From: Diplosphaera chodatii
Lineage: Eukaryota > Chlorophyta > Trebouxiophyceae > Prasiolales > Stichococcaceae
DNA length: 64,000 bases
Assembly (NCBI GenBank): GCA_032358165.1
Contig: JAALGY010000053.1
Coordinates: 1,426,001-1,490,000 of the forward strand
Reading direction: 5' to 3'
Below, in pieces: positions 45,561 to 56,742 of the stretch. Each line of letters starts with the position of its first letter. Position 1 is the stretch's first letter. The position numbers and the translations under genes are program-made. Below the pieces are notes generated by a model. That model was given only the letters and a program-made list of their open reading frames with translations. It was not told the origin of the DNA and made no database searches.

Positions 45561-48500
45561 CTACCTGCCAGCAGCATGGTATAGTGCCTGCCACCTGTTG
45601 TCCAACACATTGAGCACCCTTGCTGCACCGGACAGACCACTGCTCAACCTGGCAGCTCCTGCACCGAGCAGCGGCGCAGCGGCGGCCTCAGAGCCAGCCG
45701 TGCTTTGCGCAGCAACCGGAGGCTGCCGTGCATGCCTGGCGGAGTGCGACGCAGATGTGCCGGAACCTGCTTCGCTGCTGGCGTCGCCACCAGAGCGGCC
45801 GCTGCTGGCTGAGTGCATGCTGGTCGTTGCATTTGTGCCGCCGGCTGACAGCGCCCTTGTGACAGCTGGCAGGTTCTGTGCCGGTGCTTGCCCCGATCTG
45901 CTGCTGGCTGCTGCAAGCCTGGTCCCAGCGGCCGTCAGGGACGCATTGATAGCGGCTGCATGGTGGCTCAGGACTGCCATGTCTGTTGCTGCCTGCAACC
46001 TGCCGCCAGCGGCATCAGTGGAGCCCCATCGCGCTGGATTGCTGCCATCTGGGCTGCCAGGCAACACGAAGTCGTTGCTGCTGGGCCAGCGTTGCTGACT
46101 GTGCAGCTGTTCTACTGACACCAGCGCTGGTGCAGCACTCTGCGCTGCTGCTAGGCTGCGCTGCTGCAAAGATACAGGTGGCGGGGCCAAGCCATGCACT
46201 TGTGCATTGGCAGTGATTTTGAACGCTGCTGGCGCTGGCGCCATGGGCTTGCTGCTGACGCTGGGCGCGAAGCTGCCGAGCTGATAGTCTCTGCTCTGCA
46301 TAGCATCTCTGTGTTCGTGCCTGCAACGCAGTGCAGATGTCAGCCGCTGCATCATTGACAGCAATGGACCAACAGGCAACATGCATGTCAGGGTAGCCCA
46401 ATACATGCTTCAACTGTAACTGTCAAAACTGTTCACAATCGCATTCGCACCCAGGCTTGCTGGTGGACCACAAAGCTTGCGCAGCCTGTTGGCCCTCTGG
46501 CTGTTCCAGACCTGCGACGCTGGGTTTGGCTGTGTCTGGCGGCCCCTCCTCCATGCCGCCATCGCTGCCGCTCGCACCACTGTGCATGCATGCACTCACG
46601 CCCCTGAGTGGATTGCAGGTGGTACTGCACTGTCTCCAGTTGCATGGAAACGTGAGGAGTGCAGGTCGGCCATGACATGTGAGGTGCGGCCACTCCCATT
46701 GCCACTTTGAAATTGACATCTGGCCACATGGTTTGCTTGACCATCCAGCACCTGCGGGGGCTGAGGTCCTGGAGCTGCATCTCTGTGGGCCCCAGCGGTG
46801 CACCCAGCCCCGCAAACTGCAGGCCATACGCCGTCATGCGGGTGCGGTCCATCAACGACTCCGCCTCCGTCCCAAAACCTGCATGTACCATGCACTGTTT
46901 CAGATGACGGCACACATGTACATGAATGTGCAGGGCGCCGCCTAGGCTCCAACAGCTGCAAACCGAGTAATTCCTCATGCACAGCCCGCCTGAACCTGCA
47001 GTATCTGCTGCATACCTGGCAGGACAGTATAGGATATCATGGCATGCTGCTCAGCCACGAAGGATGCGCAGCCCATGCCCAAGGCGCCCGCGATCGCAGC
47101 CACCAGGCCGCCTGAGAACGCAGCAGCTCGCCAGCCTGACAGCTCGGCAAACTCGTCGAAGTAGAAGCCGCCAGCAACGATCGACTGGAGCATCCAGAAC
47201 GCCTGCATGTGCAGAGGGCCCTTGTTGTCAGGTCACACAGGCGACGACCCTTCAACTCTCTGTACGCTCAGCATCCTTCCAGCAGCACCAGAGCACAATG
47301 CCACCCATCGCCCCACCTGCATGACTGACATGACCAGGCCGGCATTGAACTTCCGCAGCGCCACCGCTGTGCTGTGGATCCAGTAGCCGCCGGTTGCAAC
47401 AAAGGCGAAGAGGACAGCCCAGCAGTACCAGTCGGCCAACTGGCTGGGCCACGGTGCCGTCAAGATGTAGGTCAGCGACTTGCTGAACAAGACGCTGTTT
47501 GCACCTGTTGCATCGGATGCCTCACCACTTCACTGATGGCAGTCTATACAGTTTGAGGCATGTGGCGCACTTCCTCCGATGTTGAGACCATAGACCACGA
47601 AAGCGAGATACCTATCATCGCTGCAGATGCTGAGAACAGCAGAGCATGTGCAAAGGTGAGAGCGTTGTTGGGCTTCATGCGGGCCCGCCACCGATCCCGC
47701 TGTGTCGCATGCTTCTCCTTCTCCAGGCGCTGCAAACAGCACCTCTGTGTCAGCAAAAGTCATATGCAGTTGCCTGAGGTGCAATGGCTTGCACGGTGAG
47801 TCATGATTGAGTGGTGAGGTGCATCGTGAATGCAAGCGTGGTTGCAGCTGTGACCAGCTGGACCATGGTAACAGTGGAACAGCATACCTTGACGTACAGG
47901 ATGCCAGCCCGCAGCATCGCGAACAGCACCACCATCACGCCAATGAAGACCTTCATGTGAAGTGCTCCCCACTGCCGGCGCAGTTCGTCCAGCGAGAAAA
48001 CCCTTTCTGCTGGGCCATTGGCGATGATGAGGCCATTGCCTGAAATCACTTGCGCCTCCTTCAGCACTACATAATTGGCTTTGCGAGGGCAGCTTCAGCT
48101 CGTGATGCAAAGCAGAATGATGTACGCTTGTCACAGCTTGAGAGCTGGTGGGTGCAGGCGCACCAAACAGCACGACTGCGATGCAGACGAGGGCTGTACA
48201 TGTGAACTCCTCGCCAAGCAGAGTGTAGGAGGCAACAGGAATGACAACGAACTGGAAGCTCGTCAGCGCTGACAGCACCGCCTGTTGATCGGCCATCAGA
48301 TGCCTGAATGCCCTCCTCCAGCAGTGCCATGCCGATGCATCGAGTGAAAGCCTCCGTTGTGCAACTGGGTGAACAGCGGCTCTCTTGCCTGTGCGCCAAA
48401 GCGCATTGCGGCAAAGCGCATGATGTTTCCAGCCACGAAGCCGCCCCAGCCAATGGCCGAGCACCCCTTCGAGCCCAGCCACTGCGCCCGCCACCGACCA

Positions 48501-48866
48501 TCTGGGCTGCGCCTGTGCAGCAGACAGAAGGGCACATGTCAACACGTGTTACACTGCATGAACAGCGTGAGCAGACGACTAAGCTGCAAACGGGTGGACT
48601 GCATCACCATTGTGGCGGCCGCTCTCCAGGGCGGGTAGCCACCTTCCAGGTGCCCTTGCAGCTGGATGTCTCCACGACGAGCTGCGCCACCTTCAGAGTG
48701 GTCTGGCCCCACACAATCGCCACGCTGCGCACCCCAGACAGATGCGCAGGTTATGAGATCATACAGGGTGTAGGTCCATGTGCAGCAGGCACCCTGGCAG
48801 CTGTTGCACACACCTGCCGAAGATGTGCAGGCTGGCGCCCAGCGCAGTGCTGGCTGCGCCATGCAT
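45561..48866 (-). CDS. NIPA-like magnesium transporter (DMT superfamily)
   Basis: Multi-pass membrane protein. The first exons (MHGAASTALGASLHIFGS joined to VAIVWGQTTLKVAQ) give TM1. Next come WLGSKGCSAIGWGGFVAGN and AVLSALTSFQFVVIPVASYT with LLGEEFTCTALVCIAVVLFG, which follow the NIPA pattern of TM2-TM4. Later segments are FIGVMVVLFAMLRAGILYVK, TFAHALLFSASAAMIGISLS, WAVLFAFVATGGYWIHSTAV with ALRKFNAGLVMSVMQAFWML, and WRAAAFSGGLVAAIAGALGM. NIPA proteins move Mg2+ in plasma or endosomal membranes. The substrate here is inferred from the family. An unusual feature is a long Ala/Ser/Gln-rich cytosolic tail (from about 46300 to 45561) without a domain. The gene is convergent with APC4, 192 bp apart. 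Confidence 0.65.
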
Positions 48867-49834
48867 CGGATTGCCTGTCCGAGCCTCACTGCCTGCTGGA
48901 ACGTGTTGCTGGACATCTTGTGCTCATGGTGTTCATGCTGCACATTCCAGGCGTTGTCCACCGGGGCCTGACAGCACGCTGCCTGTTGTGAGCCTGCGTA
49001 TGCGACTGCTGTCAGCTGCACAGCAAATGGTCACACGACCATACGACAGTGACACGGCTGGAGGTCATGTAGGTCTCTGCTGGTGTACGTATTGACGCGT
49101 AGTTTGCCCAACTAACAGTGCACCTGCGCTGGGTGCGAAAGGTTGACCGTTCACGTCCATCGGGCGGGTCAAAAGAATGTGCACGGTAGCCTCGCAGAGT
49201 AGCTCAATACATCTTGTTTGATGATTTCGTGCAGTGTAGGTTCGTGAGACTGTGCGTGTCGATGGTGCACATCAAGATCTCGTCGCACGGATGTCGTGCA
49301 AGCGAGCAAACTCCCGAGATCACTTCAGTGCTGCGATCAGCGTCATGATTGTCAGGGCTTTCGCCGATAACGCGCTTCTGTGATCGCGCACAACGTCTGG
49401 TCTGTACACGGTGTTGCGGTGCAGGTGCATCTCGTGAACTCGAGCCATCAATACAGAGGGAAAGTCACCATGTCAGCACATTGCTGCGTGCTGTCATTGT
49501 CATTGATCACCCCAGCAAGGGATATGGAGCTCTTTGACTCAGGGTGATCCCAGTGAGAGCACTTGTGGAGCGGCCATTGACAACCAGTGGTGGTATGTGC
49601 CTAGCAGGAGTACCCAGCAGTTCCCTGTGGGTAGCACCACCCCTGCAGGCGAATCGGACGAGTCAAAAACTGCACGTGCAGTGTTTCCAGCATGCACGCG
49701 GGAGTTGTCAACATATATATCAAATCGTCACTGTTTTGGTGTATGTACTCCGCACGGGCGTGCACACACACATATATACATGGCACGCAATGCCTATTGA
49801 TGCTCATGAAGAGGACACGAATGCCAGAAAAGAT
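48867..49834. other. Gene-poor region between NIPA-like and LRR genes
   Basis: About 970 bp with only short or shadow frames. It should contain the NIPA-like promoter and the LRR gene 3'UTR. Short runs of CATATATA/ACACACA occur near 49710-49780. Nothing more can be supported. Confidence 0.4.
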
Positions 49835-52560
49835 TCACGTTTGGTATCTGTTGTTCTCGCTGCATGCAGCTTGATGAGTTCCTCCGAGTTCCAATGCATG
49901 CTGTGCACTAAACTCGAAGCAAGGCGTGCAGAAAACCTCCAGATGCAGAAGCATCATAGTTGGCATCCGTCTCATGACCAACTGTCTAGTTGCGGCCTGC
50001 AGCCTCGTCGCGTTCGAGCAGGTGGTGCACCAACGTGCGTGCCATGCCAGTGCCCCACTCAGCATCGGACTGATATGCTGCAGGTTTGGCATAGCACTGC
50101 GAAAATCATGTGGCACCTCCAGATAATCACTGGCGTTGTTTTCGACCGTCAGACTAGTAAGCCTGCAACATCGCGCGCACCAACACACAAGTGCCTGTCA
50201 GCCGCCGCCAGCAGTCAGCATTATACACACATGTGCAGCTGATCGTTTATATCCCTGTCAACTACCAGTAATAATGCTAGTGCACCCCAATGTGTTTCCA
50301 CAACACATTAGCTCTCGCCGATGCACCTGGTGAGGCGGGTGATGGTGGCGGGCAGCAATGTGATTTCGCAGCGCACCAGCGAAACAGTTCCAAAGCCGTG
50401 AGGTCGCCGAAGCCATCTGGCACATTGCCAAAGTACACTGCGCCTGCAAGCAGCAAGAGGACGCATCTCGAGGTGCCTGCAGTCATTGCCCTGCAGCTCG
50501 CCACCAGCAATGTGGACGACCTACAGCGCTCAGCTGTGCACCACCTTGCAACAAATCGAAGGATTGACAAGCTTTGGTGTGGCTCATGGGCTTGCAGCCA
50601 ACACTGGAGTCGGAAGCTTAGGGCGGTATGTCTTGAAGCAGATATACGCTAGGACACGACACGACTAGGCATTGCCATGGAATCAGGTTGCACAATCATC
50701 AGCAATGACGCATGCGAGCGAAAGTCTTGCTTGATTTCCGATGCGTAGCATTTGTGCAAACACCAGTCAGCCGCATCCAGATGTCTCAGAAGTATGTTAC
50801 CTTGCGTATGAGAGTGAAGCGACAGCTGGCGAAGGCAGGTACACTTGAGCAAAGACGCTGGGAAGCGGCCGGACTCGCCCCCCCAATAGGACATATACCG
50901 GTCGGCATTTTCGGCACACCACTTTGGAATGGTCGGTGGCTGCAAAGGCAGCATCAAGATTAGGCGTTGCGCAAGATACAGGACGCTCAGTGAAACAAAA
51001 GCTCAAGGCCTGCCGTGCACATTGAAGGACACCTGCTTGCAGCATGTCCGACAGGCTATCACATGCTATACAATTTAGGGGCAAAGCAAGCCATGGCACG
51101 GCACAAGTAGCCCAGGGCTGAGGTCAGGGACCATACCTCCAGCTGGACGTTCAGAAGGGTGAGCTTCGTGAGGTGGTTCAAGGCATTGCTCAGTTCGCCA
51201 GTCGGGTGCAGCGAGTGAATCGTGAGCGCTTGAAGACTGCGAAGGGCCCGCAGGCTGCCGAGGGCCCGGCCCGTTAGGAGCCTGCAGCGCTGGGGCAATG
51301 TACCTCAGGCTATCTGAAAAGATGCATTATGCCGCACAGGCTTGCCTGGCTTGCAGCAGCAGCAGCAGGTGCCCACACAGGATGTGAGTGACATTGCACG
51401 ACTCTGCTGCACTACTATTGCTGTGTGATTTTCGGCTGAGCAACCGCAGGCAGTCAGTGAGCGAGCGTCATGGGTGCACACATCGTGGCACCAGAGGTGA
51501 CATACAGTACTCATGCAAACGTCTGCACCTGGCACAAGCTGCTCACCCGCTGCCAGTGTTGATGTGAAGTGCGTGGATGTGGGAAGCGGCAGGTGCAGTC
51601 GCAATCCCACCAAGCAAAATGCACAGCGGCTGTTGTCCGTCCACCGGGTCCTCCGGGCCGATGCGTCGGTAGTCTGCAATCCGTTAATAGGCATAATCAT
51701 GTGCGGCCGGAGTTGAAATGTTGTAGTCCGGAGTGTTACGAGTAAGCCTGAACGCGCAACAGGCAGCATACATGAGGTGCATTGCATGATGCCATTTGCA
51801 AGTGTCCTATCACCTGCAACATTGGCGCTGCAAAAGTCTTCTTCAATCATGTAGGACCTTACCTACGCTGTCCCCTTCGATCTTGAGGCCATCGATCAAG
51901 GTGCTGCTTGCGATGTGCTGGATAGAGGCGAACAGGGTCTCGGTGGAGAGTTGCAGAGAGTGGAAGCTGCCCAAGGCGCTGCATAGCCGCTGGTGCAGAC
52001 ATTTGTTGACAGACTGCAGCGCTGCCCTGCACCCAGAAATACCAGTGTGCGGTCAATTTGGTCATGCACAAGCATGCATGCCCAAGACATTGCAGCCCGA
52101 CCATCTGGCGTGCAAGACATGCGACACACAGGTCCTCATCACATGGCTGCCCATTGCGTGAAGTCTGCATGTAGTACATGCAGGCCAGCAGGGCAATTTC
52201 TCCCCCAGATCCTATTGGTGACAGGCATGCACCTGTCGCCGTGGGTCAGGTCACCGCGGAACATGTCCTCCAGCAGCACGGTGATCAACGCCTCCGCCAT
52301 GTGCATCATGTTGCGCAGTGCAGGCGGCGCAGGCGGCGCTGCACAAGCTGTCCCTTCGCCCTGAACGGCCGGACCGCTGCCCATCTTGCCGTATGCTGAC
52401 AACTGCTGCTCCGCTACCCTAATTGCTCGCTGTTCTCGCTCCAGCAGAACCGGAACAGTGGATTGGCCGAGGCAGGTGCCAGAAGCAAGCTGCAGCAGCT
52501 GCTTGAGTCTTTGTGCTGCCTTGTGACAAGCTAGCAGCAGTTGATGATTTTCAATGCACA
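49835..52560 (-). CDS. Leucine-rich-repeat protein with helical N-terminus (unknown)
   Basis: A multi-exon minus-strand gene. Its first visible part is helical (HKAAQRLKQLLQLASG, LEREQRAIRVAEQQLSAYGK), followed by RNMMHMAEALITVLLEDMF. LRR-type exons follow: LHQRLCSALGSFHSLQLSTE, GRALGSLRALRSLQALTIHS with ALNHLTKLTLLNVQLE, FPASLLKCTCLRQLSLHSH, GNVPDGFGDLTALELFRW, and LTSLTVENNASDYLEVPHDF. The repeats are irregular, like many algal LRR proteins. No kinase, NB-ARC or F-box was recognised; an F-box may lie in an unresolved exon. Splice junctions were judged exon by exon and the ends are provisional (stop at 49835, start not fixed). Confidence 0.5.
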
Positions 52561-53057
52561 GGTCGTCACCGTGCTCGCATTTCTACGCAAGACCGCAAAG
52601 AGTTTGCGGCCATGCCACGTAGACCGATATGCATCGAAAGGGCGACGGGTTTACCGCCGAATATTGTTGCCAGTCTGCCGCTCAAGGATGGGCAACAATC
52701 ATCCAGATGGATCGTTGCACAACTTGTTCACCGGCGGTGTGATTCATCTCGTCAAGCTATAACCTTCAGACGATTCTTGGATGATGGTCTGACCATGCAG
52801 CAAGTGCCTCACCACGGGGCCCTTTGGTGCGGTGATATCGAGTGCTGTGGGTGCTAGTGACCATGGTGCGTGCCATACGGTATGCTCATAGTGTCACGTT
52901 CGATGATGCTGGAGGTTCGATGCGATGTTGAAACCGCTCCTGAGATAGAGCTCATGTGCACCATCAGCTGGTTCCGAGTACGAAACCATGCACTAGGCAA
53001 TGCCGTAACAAGCGCCATCTAGACAAATGCACCATCGCATCGCTGGCACCTGCCCAC
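52561..53057. other. Region between LRR gene and MPP-beta
   Basis: About 500 bp between two minus-strand genes, likely LRR 5' sequence (possibly its true first exon) and MPP-beta 3'UTR. No exon is supported. Confidence 0.35.
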
Positions 53058-56005
53058 TCAGTATCGCAGCCAGTACGTCCGCCTCCGGAACCTGTATACA
53101 AGGGAGGAAATATGACGACAGGACCAGGAGGCCAAAGCAACACTTCAAAAGTCGCAGTGCACTATGATGAAATATGGCATAATGGCGCACCAGTTGTAGT
53201 CTGGCAGGTGCTGCACGTCACCCATGGCAGCAATGGCTGGGTCCTGGTCATAGATCACCCGCTCAGCCACAGCCTGCAGCTCAGAAGATAAGCTCTGCAG
53301 ATCGTTTGATTTCAGAAGGACGACTGTGCAGCAGTGAAGGTGAAGCTTGCAGGGACGCAACAAAAGGGACAAGGCCGGGCTGATCGCCTTCCTCTCACCT
53401 TGACCGTCTCGGCAGTGACGGCATCCAGCCGTGCGAAGATTTCTGCCTTGGGGATGCGGCGACCGTACACCAGCAGACCCCGGCCGATGTCCTCTGCCAC
53501 AGCTGCAGCATTGTCGCAAGTACAGCAGATCAACACCTCGGATTGCACCATCAGCGTATCCGCCTTGCACTAGGTATGGTCATGGACCACCCATACTGGC
53601 TGGCCAAGACCAACAGGATTCGCAGTAAGGTGACGCACCGCCAGAGCCGTCCATGCCAAACAGGATGGAGGCCTTCAGCTGGTTGCGAGCCCGGACGACA
53701 TCCTCCTCCGCCACCTCGTATACCAGCTTCGTGAGCTGCAGGTGAGGCAACCGGAACAGTATCAGGTAACATGACCACTTTGCCTGTGACAAGAGTCACG
53801 TCGCAAACAACGCTCTGCGATGACAACATGCATGTCCAGACTTCCAATCTAGCCCATGTACCTCGTGCATGATGGCCCACGACAGGTCATCAATGGCAGC
53901 ATTCTTGTCTGCTGTGGTGATGATGCCGAACAGGCCTGTGTCGTGGTAGTTGGTGTTGAACGCCTGGTAGGAGTTGCACAGGTTGTTGGCTGCCACCGTT
54001 TGTGCCAGAGCTGCATTGCACGAACAGAGAGGCCTTACTGAGTCATGGTGCATGCAATCTACAGGGCCGTGCAGCAGATTGCAGCAGGGGTGGGCGCTTG
54101 CGGGCAGTTGACGCACGTGAGCCCATGTTCTTCCCAGCGCCGGCGTTCTTGTTCCAGCCGCCCAGCATCTGCTGCATGATCATGAGCGGGATGGAGTCGG
54201 CGTCTGCCCACGAGACGCCCTTGAAGGCGACCGCAAAGTGCAGCAGCGACATATCCGGGTCGCGGATGCGCACATCCGAGCCGGTGAAGTATGATGGCTC
54301 CTGTGCAAAGAACGACAGGCATCAGAGAAAATTAAGCATCTAACTTGGCAGTGCAGCCCATGGTATTGCTTGACGTATCAGCACACACTGGAGCAGGCAC
54401 ACACAGCAAGATGCCAAAGGCCTAGCATGTCAGCAAGTCAGCACAGGGAGCAAGGCAAAGACAGCACCTTGGCGACCAGGTCGTATGCAGTGGTAGGGTC
54501 CGTTGAGAGGCTGCTGAAGGCATCCTCAGACAGCTTCACCAGCTCGTCATGGTCCACTGCACCCGCCGCCGCCACCACCTGGGGACACACAACAGTTGGC
54601 AGGTTGCACGCATGGGAGCCGGTCGAAGGATGTGTCCATGTGCTGTGTGCAGCTGGTGCGGAGGGCATGGCGATCTATATACAGACAGACCCAACATGAT
54701 TCACAATTGACTTGCAGTCAGAGTCCCACCATGCGGGGCGCCGTGTAGTTGGCGCCGATGTAGTCTGCGAGGTCGCCGCGGGTGAGGCGGCGGATGTTCT
54801 CAGCTGGGCCCAGGATAGTGCGACCCAGCGGCGTGGCCTGGAACGCTGTCGCATGCAGGTGGTCAAAGATGACCTCCTCTGGGATGCCCTCCACCTGAGG
54901 CCATAGGATGGTTTTCTCAAGTGGAGTGAAGTGGGACAGTGTGTAGCTGCCAATGCATAAATGTGTGGGGACAACATGCTGTGCAGCATGCTCTGACGGA
55001 AGTCAAAGTGGTTGGTGCAGCCCGAAGACGTACCTCCTGCATCTCACGCAGGATGACAGAGCGCTCGCGCTCGATGGCATCCTCCTTGAGGTGCGAGTTC
55101 TGAATGATGTCCGACAGGATGTTGATCGCCTTGGGCACATCCCGCTTGAACACCTGGGCGAGCAGCCGTTGGCAGATATCTGACACTTGCAACTACCTCT
55201 TCACCTACACGATACAGACATCATCTGCCTGAGCAAACTGAACCCATCCTCCTGCCCACCTTGGCATGGTAGCAGGTCTGCTCCCGTGATGTGTATGCAT
55301 TCAGATGCCCGCCCATGTCCTCGATTTCCAGCTCCAACTCCTTGGAGTTCCGGGACTGCCACAGTAACACATCGCAGTGGAGCTGGTGTAAGCAGAAGCA
55401 ACTACAGCGGCATGAGTCAAGCCCTAATTAGACGCACATAGTATGTTTGCAGCACTTCTGGGCTCACCCGAGTGCCCTTGAAGGCCATATGCTCCAGGAA
55501 ATGGGCGCTGCCATTGTTGGCGTCCGTCTCATACCGGCTGCCAGCATCAATCCACACGCCGACGGTTGCGGTCTCTGCAAAAGGCGCCGTCTCCGAGCCA
55601 ACGCGCAGGCCATTTGGCAGCTGCGTCACCTGCTTGCATTCGAGGCGCACGCTCATCCTACTGTGTGGGCACTCATGCAATCCGTCGATGTGTCGATGCT
55701 CATGCACTCAGATTGCTCAGCCAAGGATCAGCCTGCGGCGCACTCCTGTCGGCAGCCTGACACCAGCTGTGTGATCTGGGCAGCACATCGTGACGGACGA
55801 TCCTAACCTGTGTGGACGGTATGCTGCCCAGCAGGTTGGCATAGGAGTACAGCTGAGGGACCGGGGTAGCATAGCGTAGGAACGGCGACTCATCCCCCGT
55901 CACAGCAACCTCGGCGCCCGCTGCGAAAGCGCGAGCCTGGCATGCGTCAGCTGCCTTGGCTTGCTGACGTGCCAGGCGTGACGCGCCCCTGAGGACGCGC
56001 AGCAT
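53058..56005 (-). CDS. MPPB: Mitochondrial processing peptidase beta subunit / complex III core 1
   Basis: Removes presequences from imported mitochondrial proteins; in plants and many algae it is also core 1 of the bc1 complex. The N-terminus ([20 protein letters not shown]) is a basic presequence. The zinc site is intact: [11 protein letters not shown] (HxxEH), after [20 protein letters not shown]. Then come [20 protein letters not shown] and [13 protein letters not shown] (distal Glu), [104 protein letters not shown]-like [16 protein letters not shown], and [20 protein letters not shown]. The conserved end LPDYNW|FRRRTYW is split. The last exon of about 36 nt completes the Trp and gives the stop at 53058, while unspliced reading would give an unrelated end. 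Confidence 0.92.
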
Positions 56006-56742
56006 GTCTCAACGCCCGATGGCTGAAGCAAATGTGCAACTTCCTGCGCACTCTCCGGGACGAAGACCCGTCAGCCAACCCCCGGGCCACCTTGAAGGGT
56101 GCTTCTGGCGCCACAGATATGCGACACTGCATCACTGCGTGCTTGCTGCAGCGCTGCGGGTGCTGTGCCAATCTTTGGCAGTCAACCTACCCCGGCACCT
56201 GGCCCTATTCTCAGCTTCATTCCGGCACAACGACCACCTGCCCTGCAGCGCAAACGACAGCAACGCTATACAAGGGCAGCGCATTGGACAAAGATCATTG
56301 CATGCGAACAACGCTGCATACAAGGCCGATCAGACAGTGGTCGAATGCCACAAGCATGCTGAGTCGCAGCGCCACGCGGATCATTTCCGGATCAAGTGCA
56401 CCCGTTCAGCTCGCGAGGTGCCTCAGGTCTGCTTTTTATGGTATCTAGCGCGTTGCTGCAATGATGGTCATGCACGTGCTAATGATGAGATGTGTTTCCA
56501 CCTGGTGCTCACGCTCGAGCAAGTGCAACCCCTGTGGCCCTGCGACAGCAGGTGCACACCAGTTGCCAGCGCCAGGGTAGCTCACCAGCTCCCGCACGGT
56601 GCGATTGTACACCATGTCCATATTCCGAGAACTCGCAAGGCGTGATCAACGCGTAAACCTGTCGTGTATCCGTCTTGATCGCTGGCCAGCGTGCATGTGC
56701 AGGGGCGCCTGCGTCGCCGCTCCTGCGGCCGCAGCCTCTGCA
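56006..56742. other. Divergent region between MPP-beta and RavA-like ATPase
   Basis: 737 bp. It should contain both promoters and the first exon of the RavA-like gene, whose ATG I could not place. The plus-strand frame just before 56743 reads [20 protein letters not shown] after a stop, so it could be transit-peptide-like exon sequence lacking its own ATG. Confidence 0.35.

Noticed and set aside
49600..50240. Plus-strand ORF of 232 codons opposite the LRR gene end
   Set aside because: Mixed composition, no domain, and it overlaps the LRR exon LTSLTVENN on the other strand.
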